A DNA stretch of 64,000 nucleotides from Stenopsyche tienmushanensis (GCA_008973525.1 WACJ01000072.1:1116001-1180000); one strand, 5' to 3'. Positions 49,219 to 60,900 are shown, counted from the stretch's first letter. Numbers and translations are program-made. Notes: generated by a model not told the origin, from the sequence alone.

Positions 49219-49560
49219 CTAGCGAATACGCGGCATGCATTGCAATGCAATAAGCGCTTAATAATTATTTGAAAAGAAACGCAGTAAGTGGTTTATTGCC
49301 AAAAGCATGAGCACACTCGCTCTCGTCTCGAAGATCGATTTAACCACCATATTACGCGCGCATCCTTTTTTCCCACCCCCGCAGTCCAAACTTTATTTCA
49401 CCAGACTAATATGCGCCATACATCCATATCATATTTTTACTATGCCTATGTTATTTCCGCAATGGTAAACAGTAATGTAACAAAGTTTTATCGCAATTGG
49501 ATGAACGGTATGGAAGCGCATTAAATACGGACAAACAAACATTGATTTTTTTGTATTAGA
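49219..49560 (-). mobile_element. Helitron-like copy (342 bp, reverse)
   Basis: Begins CTAGCGAATACGCGGCATGC after an A and ends TTTTTTTGTATTAGA, that is TCTAATAC in reverse. The base beyond is C, because the copy runs into a further 5' unit. Confidence 0.72.
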
Positions 49561-49830
49561 CTATGTCTACTTGTTACTTCTGTACATACTTGCTATTCGT
49601 GAATTTTTTTTATCAATATAGCTATAGAATTTAGAAATAAGTTGGCAAAGTTTTATCGCAATCGAATGAACGATATGGTAGCGCATAAAATACGAACAAA
49701 CATTTTCTATTTTATTTCTGTATATTAGACTATGCCTATGTTACTCGCGCAGTTCTTAGCAATAAGTGGACGAAGTTTTATTGCAATGTGATGAACGGTA
49801 CGGTAGCGCATTACATACGAACAAACAAAA
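49561..49830 (-). mobile_element. Two further Helitron 5' units in tandem with 49219-49560
   Basis: Repeats the ATCGAATGAACGATATGG and ATGTGATGAACGGTACGG units with the ACTATGCCTATGTTACTCGC junction, making a three-unit array. Confidence 0.65.
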
Positions 49831-50970
49831 AAAGAGTATTCTGTTAAAACAAGTTTTACCATTTCACTTAATCTATCATTTAGTATCTATTTTTAATAAG
49901 AATTAATTCATTTCAATCCACTGTGTTTCGCATGAGTTTCAATAATTTTTTGCATCAAAAGCTCAAACTATAAAAACGAGTTTTTTGAGTGAGTGGACCG
50001 AAATGAGTTAATTTAATTTTATCATTATAGAATGGTATTCGCTAAGGAGTCGTAATAAATCTATTTGTTTTGGGGTTTGTATATGCTTTTAGTGACCTAA
50101 TTAATTAATGTAGTCAATTATTTTTATGAATATGGTCAACATAAAAATGTCCTTGGCCATTTCTTATAGTGCATTTTTTCCCTTTGGTAAATAATAGAAT
50201 ATCATGTCGTAAATGCGTATTGAGTCGATAATACCGAGATGAAAAGAGTATCTGATATATTTGCAAATTAATTGGATGGCTCCCTTAATTAAAAACAATA
50301 CATTTCGAATTACGAAGATGGTTTGAAATTCTTCGGTACAAAATACAATTTGAAATTCTTCTTGGTTCTTATTTTTTATTTATTTGAGATTCTATGCGGC
50401 GCGGTTTCGCACGACATTGTATTCAAGGGCTTAACCGCCGTTTAAGTAAGGGATGATTATATCAAACGAGACATGCAAAGAGAACCTTTGGTTTTTCAAC
50501 GGGCATTTAAGGCGCTAAATTAAATTAACTTCCAAATAAATAGAAACTAAACAAAATGGACACGGAGGACTCTTTTACATATTTTCGTCCTGATCCCGAG
50601 CTATGTAGGTATTTCCCTTAACGGTGACCTTTAAAAACCCGGGGCTTATGTTCGTTCCATTTTCTCATTTGTGAAGGCTTAAGGTATCTCTTCATGTGTA
50701 TCCAATATAACACGTGTATTTCACAAGTAATTTCATTACGAATTTGCATATGAATTGTCCCGATAGGTGGAATTATTATACGGAGAAGGTTGCCGTTTTG
50801 GACCTCTGTTTTTGAAGTATAATCCGAACTTAAGTCTTATGCTTCATGGCTCTTATCAGCCCACGCAATATTAAAGTTATGCTTATATGACTTTGAGAGT
50901 CTTTGAAATCTTTTTTCGTGGATTTTGCGAAAGTATTTTAACAAAAAATCAAAAAAAATGCACAAATTAT
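49831..50970. other. Non-repetitive DNA
   Basis: Nothing recognised. 50380-50880 is more GC-balanced without a supported ORF. Confidence 0.35.
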
Positions 50971-51704
50971 GGGACGTTTCTACCTTGTTGTTTAAAAAAA
51001 TCATTTTTTTTCTTCGTATATCGGAAAGAACTAATGTTTAAGAATAAGTTTAGTAAATTTCAAGTCATTATACTTGAAATTCGCAAAGTTATAGGCCGTA
51101 GAGGACACGATGCGCTTCGCAAAACTTAGGAGAGAAGAAACTTTAAACGCATTTTTCTCGAAACTACTTTTTCCAAATTTATGGAAGTGCTCCCACACGT
51201 TATAGATAAGCAATTTTTATAAAATTTGACAAATAGATGTATAATAAATGTCTTCGTCATATAGACTACAATTATCTAAAAATATTTAAAAGTGTTTATT
51301 TAATGAACAATAAACTACCAAAAATGTTGGTAAAAACACAAACATTTTTTTGATTGCTCACTGTTTTTTTATTTTACAATATTTCTTCTTAATTAGTAGT
51401 CTAAGCTATAGACAATATTATACAAAGCAAAAATATGTTTTAAAAATTTTTTTCCTGCAAATCATTTGTTCAGGACTTACGACTTCCATGATGAAGAATG
51501 TCATCGATCGTACAACGACATACGCTCGTACATATACCCCCACTTCCATTACCATACTTTATCAAACTTTAAAAAATACATTTATGTTCAACAAAGATCG
51601 TCTAGTCAATCAAATAAATATCAATATTCTATATTCAATACTTTTCGCATAAAAAAATGTTAAAAAAACGATCACTTTTAGGTTCAACAAGGTAGAATCG
51701 TCCA
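50971..51704. mobile_element. Family G TTAA-type element, copy 2
   Basis: Left end GGGACGTTTCTACCTTGTTG, with the right end its inverse (CAACAAGGTAGAATCGTCC). The flank is TTAT on the left and TTAA (51705-51708) on the right. The interior is collinear with 5019-5631. ORFs within are not conserved between copies. Confidence 0.72.
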
Positions 51705-51708
51705 TTAA

Positions 51709-51957
51709 CCCCTTCAACATTACGTTTCATTGTTAAAAGTGTCATCCGTTGTGACACGATCTTTTTGCCGCTAGCGGATACGTACATCATATCTAGTACA
51801 TGATAATAGTATATCATCAAGCTCGAACAAGTCAGTTCCCGAGATGAATCATTCTTATCCGTCATTTTCCATTGAGGTTTGCTTAACTTTCACAATGCGG
51901 ATATATCCGTCATACCCATTTTGCATGAATCTTGACGGATATATACGTCATATCCAC
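51709..51957. mobile_element. TTAA-type piggyBac-like remnant with CGGATATATCCG palindromes
   Basis: Begins CCCCTTCAACATTACG straight after the TTAA that also closes the preceding element. CGGATATATCCG is at 51898-51909, with a near-palindrome TGACGGATATATACGTCA at 51933-51950. A TTAA at 51958-51961 closes it, but the right terminus does not mirror the left. Confidence 0.5.
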
Positions 51958-52096
51958 TTAAGAGGCTATTCAAATTTGGTTTAAAATATAATACTGAATT
52001 GTTTGACATAATCTAATGCTATTGCGTTATAATTGTGTATAATTATGAATGTAAAATAATTTAATGCTTGACATTGTGTAAACAAAGGCTTAGATA

Positions 52097-52622
52097 TTAG
52101 GGGGACCCAATAATATTCGCGTATTTAGCAAAAAAAAAAACGCATATAAAACTTATTTACATGCAACATTATGAAATATAGTTCCCTTCATTATTCAATA
52201 AATCTTCCCATTGTTTTGACGATCCTTCGATCCCATTTTTGTATAAATTTTCCGGCTTCAGCTGCATTTTTGAATAGTTTTTTTCAGACTGTGATCCATG
52301 GTGGAAATCGTTTAGGATGACGTTAAGTAAATATAGAGGATGCGATAACACTTTCCAGTTTTATTCCTGTTTATTACCGTTTTCTTTCTGTTGAATAAAT
52401 GTGGACATTTCTCTTCTAATTTTTGATGCAAAATTTCTAATTTTCTCAAGGTTTTGTTAATTCATAATGAAATTTTCCACGCATATCCCACCATATGCAC
52501 AAAATGACCTTTTTTTAAATAGTCAATCTTATAAAAAAATAACTTACAAATATGATGTCCGGACACAAACTGAGTTCAAAAGTAAGATCTCAGAATACGC
52601 GAATATTTTTGGTTCCACCTAG
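52097..52622 (-). mobile_element. Internally deleted mariner, 526 bp
   Basis: The ends TTAGGGGGACCC…AATATTCGCG and CGCGAATATT…GGTTCCACCTAG are inverted, with TA outside both. The - strand ORF 52169-52351 ends LKPENLYKNGIEGSSKQWED, then LLNNEGNYIS, matching the mariner C-terminus (KPExFYxxGIxxLxxRWxx…GxYI). The catalytic centre is deleted. Confidence 0.82.
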
Positions 52623-53266
52623 TATACTATGTATGAAGATTGATAAGAGAAAATCTATCAGACAGGGGCAAAACCACTTTTGCAACATATGTATTTGCAT
52701 TTGAATCCGAATGTTTATAAAAAGATTGCTACTTATCATCATATTTTGGACCATATTTAAATAATGTCACAATATTTTAATGAAGTATTAAAGACTAATT
52801 AATTACAATTTTTTTTTACTCAACCACAGAACCATGCAAATCAAGGGATAACTGTGTTTTAAATCTTCAAAGAGAAAGAAAAACAATCTCGATGCTGAGC
52901 ATGATGGCTAAGCATAAAAAAAACAAAAAAGAGCACAGTTGAATTGCCACTTATCTCCATTTTAATACACAAAGAATGCTTTTTCCTTGATGATATGACA
53001 ATCAAATATATTACTTATAAATTGAGAGCATTTCTTATACAAAGGGGGAAGTGTATAACGCAAAATCTTAATCCGTCGTAATGATAAATGCAGAAATGAA
53101 AAAATAAAATTGTACATTCCTATAAAAAATATTCTATTTTTATCATACAAAAATATGTCCAAACCAATGCGTATTTATTAAGATTTAAAATATTCTTGCT
53201 CCCAATAAATATATTATTATATTTCCCAAAGAAACATGTGCTTTAGTCAATATGAGTATTGTTAAT
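52623..53266. other. AT-rich DNA, nothing recognised
   Basis: No gene or repeat identified. Confidence 0.35.
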
Positions 53267-54730
53267 GGACGGATTCCACGAGCGCAGTTTTTTTATTGCC
53301 CAAATTGATGCTGCGGTGACCACAAGTTAATTTGGCACTACTCGTGACTCTAAAGCTGCCAACTCTATCTCATCGTCATGAATGACACTTTAAAACGAAT
53401 TTGAAAATGCACCCAATTAATATTTGATACTTTACAAGTCGCATAAAAGCGAAACTGCGTATTTCAAGGGACAGGAATGTCCCTTAAAATACACGGTACA
53501 TATAATACACTTGTCAAATCATCGTAATGCACCAACGATGTAGTTTTGTATAATCATTAATTCCGACCATCACGACACATTATATTGGTGATATTTTTAT
53601 AAAACATGTTAAGAACAGCCAATTGACATGAGGTAAAGAACAACGTTACAATATGAATTTAATGAAAAATATCTTCATAATTTGTGCATGGGATTGAAAA
53701 CCGAATATCTAAAATTAGCAAGCACAGCAACGAATACAATGTGAAATAGCATTTTCTGCAATAACAACAATGAAAACCAAACATAGAAGTAAATTGGAGC
53801 TAAAATCAAACCATTTTTTAGTGACGCATGGTGACCGTACTTCTTTGTTTATTGTTATTGATTTCAAGCGATTAGAAATCCGTCACATAAGTCGGAAATT
53901 AGATTTTTTTAATTGCTTCTCCTTCTATTTTAGGATTAAATCAGTAACATTGTAATGGCTAAAGTTATCGCACATCTGTAATGTGCGGATTCCACGAGCG
54001 TAGTTTCTTGTGCATGGTTTTCTAGCATGCCCATTACCGCAGTTAAGTGAACACACTTTTAGGCTACCAATCACTTGTGAGACATCTTTTCAACATTAAA
54101 TAATGTCTTTGTTATTATTAACATTTTATAAGAAAGCTTTTAAAGTGCAACTGATGACGGAGTAGCTGACAAAAGTAATATTGTGAGCTTAAACGTGTGG
54201 TCACTTCACTGCAGTAATCAGTATGCTATAAACCATGCACAAGAAATCATGCTCGTGGAATCCACCCATAAGGAAAAAAATGAGTTACAGCGTAAGACGA
54301 ACATTGAATCTGTTGATTTTGAAACTCTGTGATGTTATAATATGTTGAACGGAAAAGTTTAAGTTTTCATAACAAAAAACCTTATTAAGCCTTCTTAACC
54401 TTAAGCTGTATTTTTATATTTAATAAATACTATGTACACTCTGTTAAACTAAGCACATTTCTATATGTGTTTATTGGTACGCGAGCCACAGTTTGATTTT
54501 AATTAATTTTATTTTTATCAAAAATATTAATTTGACACTTGAAGTAGGCATTTTCACTTTTATGGCGCTTGTAAAGTATTGAATATTTTAACGTGTCATT
54601 TATGATGATGCGTCAAAGTTAGCAGATCTCGAGTCATGAGTAGTGCCGAATTAATGTGTGGTCACCGCAGCGTCAATTTGCTCGATTGCGCAATTTGCGC
54701 AATAAAAAGACCACGCTCGTGAAACTGGCC
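53267..54730. mobile_element. Foldback-type element with about 100-bp inverted arms
   Basis: The left arm 53267-53368 (GGATTCCACGAGCGCAG, GCTGCGGTGACCACA, TTTGGCACTACTCGTGACTC) is inverted at 54608-54730. Further in, TTTGATACTTTACAAG is mirrored by CTTGTAAAGTATTGAAT. Inner palindrome AAGGGACAGGAATGTCCCTT near 53480. It holds a second inverted-repeat element at 53985-54266. No transposase and no clear target duplication, so the superfamily is unassigned. Confidence 0.72.
53985..54266. mobile_element. Nested inverted-repeat MITE
   Basis: GCGGATTCCACGAGCGTAGT, CTTGTGCATGGTTTTCTAGC and CATTACCGCAGTTAAGTGA are mirrored by TCACTTCACTGCAGTAATC, GCTATAAACCATGCACAAG and GCTCGTGGAATCCAC. Arms are about 65 bp. 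It shares its outermost bases with the enclosing element. Confidence 0.72.
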
Positions 54731-54744
54731 TATAATAAATTAAT

Positions 54745-55053
54745 TATAAATATGAACAAACATACAAACATTGATTTTTATATATAAGATTTAATGTGAG
54801 TTAATTATCTTATACCTATATTATTTAAAAAAGTGCAAATAATAAGTTGGCAAAGTTTTATCGCAATCGAATAAACGGTATGGCAGCGCATAAAATACGA
54901 ACAAACAATTTTTATTTTTTGTACATTAGACTATGCCTATGTTACTTGCGCAATTCTTAGCAATAAGTGGACAATGTTTTATCGCAATCTGATGAACGGT
55001 ATGGCAGCGCATTACATACGAACAAACAGATATTTATTTTTATATATAAGATG
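54745..55053 (-). mobile_element. Helitron-like 5' units, tandem (reverse)
   Basis: Units with CAATCGAATAAACGGTATGG and CAATCTGATGAACGGTATGG, the ACTATGCCTATGTTACTTGC junction, and TTTTTATATATAAGAT at both edges. Confidence 0.7.
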
Positions 55054-55314
55054 ATATCCATTGTGGTCCATATATTGAGTATTTACGCATAGACTAAATA
55101 ATATTTAATTCTATTGAATGTGAAATTCACAAGGAATACAACAGATCGGATATGCCCAATGACCTATATATAGAACTTTTGTTGAAATATAAATGATTGT
55201 TTTAGAAATGATAACAAATTTGAAATGATACAGGATGATATTATTTCGATTAATTGATTTTGATTGCATTTAGAAGTAATTTATTTTTTTAAGGAGCAAT
55301 TTAAGTCATTTTAA

Positions 55315-56292
55315 CCCTTTGAGTGCCGGAGGCCGATATATCGGCTCTTGTTGCACTGGCGAGAAGTTCCAGAGCCGATATATCGGCCCGCGCCTTGTAG
55401 CGCTTTACTATTTGCATTGCGAGAGAACTCTATCTCAAAATAAATTTAGAATACGTTATAAATTATCTAATTTCATTACGAGAGAATTAAAATAAATAGT
55501 TTTTCGTTTTATTTCTTTGACGACAACATTTTCCTATCGCTTGGAGGTACCGAAATCTAACATAAAAGTTCAACCAATGTGCCACGTATAGGCGTATGGA
55601 AACTTCCAGGAAATTTGGAAAGAGTTTGCGTGGTGTGCAGCAGAAAGGATGGTGGTCCAAAAAAAAAACACGCATAATTTGTAATAAGTGCAACAAAGGA
55701 TTGCATGGAGTGTGCATTAGCAGCCACGAATGCTAAATAAATTATTTGTGTGAGTTTTACAACAAAATTTTACACATTTACAATATATAAATATAAATAT
55801 TTATAACAACATAATTTTGTTTCAGCAATGTTATATTACCTATACCAATTACATATGTCGAAAGAGATAATCCGCCCGGCGCCTACCATGTACCTTCGAG
55901 TTATGTTTTATTTTTGTTATGTAGTTTTGTTTATTTTGGTACAAAATGCATTGGAAATGCAAAGTATATACTTCATAATAATTGGCCCATATAAAATTAT
56001 GATGGAAAGATGACTGTTTGTATATGCAAATATGTTTTGTATAAGAGAACTCAACTTTTACTTTATTTATAAACATTTATACTTTTGTTTTTTCTAAAAT
56101 GTTAATTGAATACAAAAAAAGTAGTGTCATTATTTTGTTGTGTATTTCATCCACAATATATGGTTTTTTGAATCATGTAAATATTGTTCCTCGTTTGGTT
56201 TTTATAAACATTTTTCCGAATCCTTGTAAAACTGTAAAATTCGGCTGGTTTTTCTCGCATAGGCACCTCTATTTAGCCCGGCACTAAAAGGG
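55315..56292 (+). mobile_element. piggyBac-like element with GCCGATATATCGGC palindromes
   Basis: TTAA at 55311-55314 and 56293-56296. The ends CCCTTTGAGTGCCGG and CCGGCACTAAAAGGG are inverted with one or two mismatches. The perfect 14-bp palindrome GCCGATATATCGGC occurs twice near the left end (55332-55345, 55374-55387), 42 bp apart. It contains the transposase C-terminus near 55603-55736. 978 bp, non-autonomous. Confidence 0.88.
55603..55736 (+). pseudogene. piggyBac transposase C-terminal cysteine-rich domain
   Basis: One frame gives LPGNLERVCVVCSRKDGGP. After a run of ten A (55659-55668) the reading continues one frame off with TRIICNKCNKGLHGVCIS, then SHEC and stop. CxxC, CxxC and LHxxC spacing is that of piggyBac C-termini. 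The frame break in the A run and the missing catalytic core make it inactive. Confidence 0.8.
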
Positions 56293-56296
56293 TTAA

Positions 56297-58296
56297 ATAC
56301 ATTATTTTACATACATCCCACCAAATACAATGAAATGCTTGCTTGAGTGTAATACCAATTTAGGGGCTGTTATCGATATTCGATTTTCAGAATGTGAATC
56401 TATCTTTCATCTCATATTATGGTATAGACTTCTTATGTATATATTTTGTATTAAATACCGTACAAATGTAAGCTTCTACGATAATTCTATAATAGTTTGT
56501 TGAGGATTTGTATCAACAAGTATTTGATGAATAGACAAGTATTCCAGTATTTTTTAGGATTTCTCTTCAATCGTCATAAATAACATTATTTGCTCTGTTA
56601 TCATTCATGCTTTGATCGAGAATTTATTTAAAATAAATTTTCAATAATAAAAAAACTTCACATATAATATTTTTAAAAAGGATGGCTTTCATTCAAATCT
56701 TTTAATATGCATGGGCAAATTTCTCGTGGAATGATTTAGTTATGAACTTGGAATATTATAAATAACCAAGCCATTTATAAATATAATGATCTTTTGAGTT
56801 TGCATAGACCATTTCAAAAGGCATTGGAATTGCGAATTCTTAGTTAAGAAAAATGAATAATGGTTTGCCAAAAAATTCTTCGCAGTTGACAAGTCTTTTT
56901 TTCTTAAACGTGATAAACAACCCTTAACTAAATCCAGCAGTCCATTTCCATCATAGTAGTAATTTAAAAAAACTTATTCGTCGAACAGACACGTAAAAAA
57001 TACATCGGAAAATAAAGAAAACCTTGAACGAAAAAGCGTTGATATTCCAGAAAGCCTTAAAAATATATTCAAATACAAAGGAGGTTTCTTTGAAAATTCA
57101 TTTACGTGACAAAACCAATATTTTCTCAGCATCAATCGCAAAGCACCGCTGCTGGGAAAATCCTCACCCTATCATTTTTCCGCCGAATACTTGGGCAAAA
57201 ATAATTTTCTTCAATTCTCCTGGGGATGTCTTGTGACAACCGCGGGCGGAATGTATTTTCAGAGGCGACCAACCGATTCCAAACAGGGTTAAATTTTTGA
57301 TTACCCTTGGAGGACTTTAATTACACACCATTTTGTTGGCCAATTGAAATGGCGAAAAATTAGCTCCCGCCGAATGAGCCGAAAATTTCGCTCCGGATAA
57401 TTTAAAGCGCCAAATAATGATTTTTTTCTTCCTGTAAATTAAGGTTATTCAATTATGTCTTTCAGCGCCACTCTTTGTAAATGAAGACTCGTGGTTTCAA
57501 ATATTAATCATGCAATTCATTTACCCCAAATTACACAAAGAATAAAAATTCATCTAGAGGTGGAAATATTTTAAAATTTTCACGAGTATCATAATCATAT
57601 TCATCTTAGTTATATTCGCAAGAACACCGACGTTTGAATAATACAGATATCATCATTGCTGAAGAGTGACATTTTTTTTGAATTTCAGCTATTGAATCAA
57701 TACCATTCGATTGTTCAAATGTTTAAATTGAGGTATTGTAGACAAGTCCATTCGATATTTAATCGAAAGCCCGACGATATTGCAAGACCTGGAATTCAGC
57801 AGAGAGCTTTCTATTGAATAAGGCGAGAACATTGGAGAAGCTCCTGTTTTCAATACAAACAGGAGTCTGCATAGTTGTTGGCTTGTAAATACGATTACAA
57901 CCAGCATTCGGAAGGATTAGAACAGTTTCATTTAAATAATATTCGATATAATGTCATGGCTGATGGATCAACCAATATGGAAATGTCTTAAAAATAAATA
58001 AACATCCTTGGCTCGAGCCAATCTTGTGTTTCAGTTTAACATTTTGAATCGATCTTATGTCTTTAATTTTCATTTTTAAAATATATTCTTATCGTAATAC
58101 AAACATTTTTACAGTTCAAGTCATAAAAATTAAATAATTTATCCATGAAAAATTGAACCTACTGTTGATCGTGGCGTGCGTCATTGGTGTTTTAGTTGTA
58201 GTACAAGGGGTTAACAATGAATAAATGTCATTATTGAACTATTTATAAATATATATGCTAAATAAATCCATTTTTTATTACTGGAAATACAGCAAA
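56297..58296. other. Non-repetitive DNA
   Basis: No gene supported. A GC-balanced block at 57020-57480 has ORFs without domains. Nothing else recognised. Confidence 0.35.
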
Positions 58297-58624
58297 TCTA
58301 ATATATAAAAATCAATGTTTGTTTGTTCGTATTTAATGCATTGCCAGACCGTTCATCCGATTGCGATAAATCTTTGTAAACTTACTGTTTGCACTTGCGG
58401 TAATAACATAGGCATAATAAAAATATTATTTATGCATGCAATTTGTTATGCGATACGTTTAACTTATGTACCAAGGTGGCGCATATTGGTCTAGCGGTTA
58501 CTAGGGTAAATAAAGCACTATAACCGTCGATTTGTTACGTATTAGCCAAGTTTTTGGTCTTCAATGGACTATACCGTGACTTTATTTTTTAGTGTGGCAT
58601 TGCAACGCATGCCGGGTAATCTTG
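58297..58624 (+). mobile_element. Complete short Helitron-like copy (328 bp)
   Basis: A|TCTAATATATAAAAATCAAT at the 5' side; GCAACGCATGCCGGGTAATC, CTTG|T at the 3' side. The CTRG-type end and A/T insertion point are intact. Confidence 0.8.
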
Positions 58625-58850
58625 TTTGTTGTTTGTTTGCGGACTATACAATCATATACTATTCATCCGATTTGAAATAAAACTGTGTTGATTTATTGGG
58701 AGTGTATCCAAAAAGGTTTTTAAATTAGTTTATATATGTATAAAAATGCATACATTTAACAGATGCACCATGTTAGCGCATATTGCTCTGGTGACGTGAA
58801 GTGGGCCTGTGAGGATGGTGAGAAGAAGAATGCGCGCGCAATGCAACGAT
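58625..58850 (+). repeat. Diverged Helitron-like 5' fragment
   Basis: TTGTTTGCGGACTATAC, TTCATCCGATTTGAAATAAA and GCACCATGTTAGCGCATATT follow the family order with many changes. Older copy. Confidence 0.5.
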
Positions 58851-59947
58851 TGAGCTCCATTTTTATTTTATGATTATAAAGTAATAACATGAATTTAAAT
58901 ATATTATTTGATTTACATCCACGATTATTTTATGATAGAGACTAGACGAAAATAATAAGATGTCTGTCGAACTCTAGTCGCTTACTATGCAGGTCTTGAA
59001 GAAGATGCGTTTTCGAATATATTTGATCGAAGCCATAAAATGATATAAACGCAAGCAAAGCAAATAGACAAAAATGTCAATAGAAAGCTCTTTGGACTTC
59101 ATTTTATCTCAAAATATCTGTATGAGCAAATCCACAAGTTGGAATAAAGTTAGAACATTATTTCAGCAATCGTCTGTCCAAGTCCAAATGGTCAATATCT
59201 CATGTTTATCATTATTTTTGTCCCTGGAGTGACAATATATCAACGCATTTAATATAATTATAATGGATGTTTAAAATACAATGGGACAATCAAAAATTGT
59301 AATTTAAATGGAATATAATTATGTTTACTGGAAACAATTGTGGTGCCGATTCGAGCAATTGAATTGTTATTTTGTACGATTAACGCAATACATTAATTTG
59401 CATTTAAAATCTATGGAAATATTAACGATGTTTCGATAATTCAATAGCGATTGTATTAGGGCAAAAATAAATATTGGATTCATGGAGGTAGTTACTCTTC
59501 ACCTGTAAGTCTCAAGAGCGACTTGACTAAATACAGTATGGTTTTCTCCCAATGGGATTTCAATATTTTCTTGGTGCTACAAAAATATCAGAATATTAAA
59601 GATTCATTAGACAAGACGCTTAATGGGATTAAGATCAATTTACCCAAAAGGGAATATTCATGTAACAACCACTTTTTATACATTATTTCGTTCCACGTAT
59701 GAAATCAATTAATTTTGTCGTCGTGACAGATATACGTTAGATTAAATAGAAGATTTAACTTAGAATAAATTGGAATCATTTTGGTGCCCTATGTATTAAT
59801 AGTTAAATTATTAGGAGTCGTTGTTTTTCAATGCATTTCAAAATATTTTTTCTTAGGCTTCATTGAACCTTTTTAAATAAAATAATTAATTATTTTTTAA
59901 ATCACGGGCGTTAGACAAAAATCTCTCTTCCTTAGTTAACTTTTTAT
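58851..59947. other. AT-rich DNA, nothing recognised
   Basis: No gene or repeat identified. Confidence 0.35.
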
Positions 59948-60052
59948 TCAGCACGAGGAAAAGAGATCTGACTGCAAGAAGGACATCCTCCCGCAGCCAA
60001 GGCTAACCGACGACTCTTCCGACTCCCGCGTGTCACTTCCCAACCGGCAACA
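59948..60052 (-). repeat. Solo-LTR family fragment
   Basis: TCTGACTGCAAGAAGGACAT, CCGCAGCCAAGGCTAACCG and CAACCGGCAACAG match the middle of the LTR family and are nearest to the 14990-15290 copy. Confidence 0.7.
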
Positions 60053-60279
60053 GATCATACAGACAAACATATATATTTTTTTGAATGCAGTGGTTGGTCG
60101 TTTAGGGGTCGAAATTAGGGCTAATACAAAAGCCATATTTTTTTCGTTTTTCGTTTATATTAAAATGATTGGAATTTTATTCAATATTAAAAGCATTTCA
60201 CAGATTTTCCTTTACTTTAGTATTTCTACACACTCCTCTTCAAAACTTATTTCTGCCGTGAGATTAGAATACATCTTTG

Positions 60280-60385
60280 TTTACCTTTTGAGTAGCGAGC
60301 TAACTTTAAATCTTCATAAACATAGATGCTATATTTGTATGTCCACCACTTATCATCAGTACAAATCCACTTATCTGTCGAGATT
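60280..60385 (+). repeat. Repeat family C, copy 3
   Basis: CCTTTTGAGTAGCGAGCTAA, then TGTCCACCACTTATCATCAG, collinear with 11850-11945. Confidence 0.65.
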
Positions 60386-60479
60386 TGTTGACTTTTTTGA
60401 TTGGAATTATATGAATAGGAATTGATTGAATGATACGTAAACACACTAGCAAAACATATTTGAGTTGTGTATTTAATAC

Positions 60480-60900
60480 TGAAAATTGGCGTTCCTATAA
60501 TTCTTCTTCGAAATATAAATCCACCATGACATGTAGCAACGGTACCATGCTTAAATGAATAATATCATCGAAGCTACAGTTCAAAATGAAAAAAATCAAG
60601 GAGAAGATGTTGTGCCCCAATGATTCCTACTGATATGCTATTTGAATTAAAATGTGTGCAGTTTCCTGTGTGAGCATCAACAAAGCAACGAAACACACAG
60701 GGTATGCGTGCATGCTTCTCACATGGATAGCTGTATATGGACTGCTAACGACCTTCTTATTTATTACCAGACGGTACGCGCCACAACAAAAATATTGTGA
60801 ATTTAAAACTACTTCATTAGCACGGCATAAGCAGAATCTTTGGAACGGGGGAAAATATAGGAAGTCTCCTGCCCAACAAAAAGAACGCATCCATGAGCCA
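60480..60900 (+). mobile_element. Helitron internal segment (both ends missing)
   Basis: Carries AAATCCACCATGACATGTAG, AACACACAGGGTATGCGTGC, CTCACATGGATAGCTGTATA and CCTGCCCAACAAAAAGAACG in the same order as 42780-43160, including the short reading frame starting at 60652. Confidence 0.68.

Noticed and set aside
49219..49830. CRISPR-like or satellite array
   Set aside because: The repeated units are Helitron 5' ends of about 150 bp with no spacers, in an animal genome.
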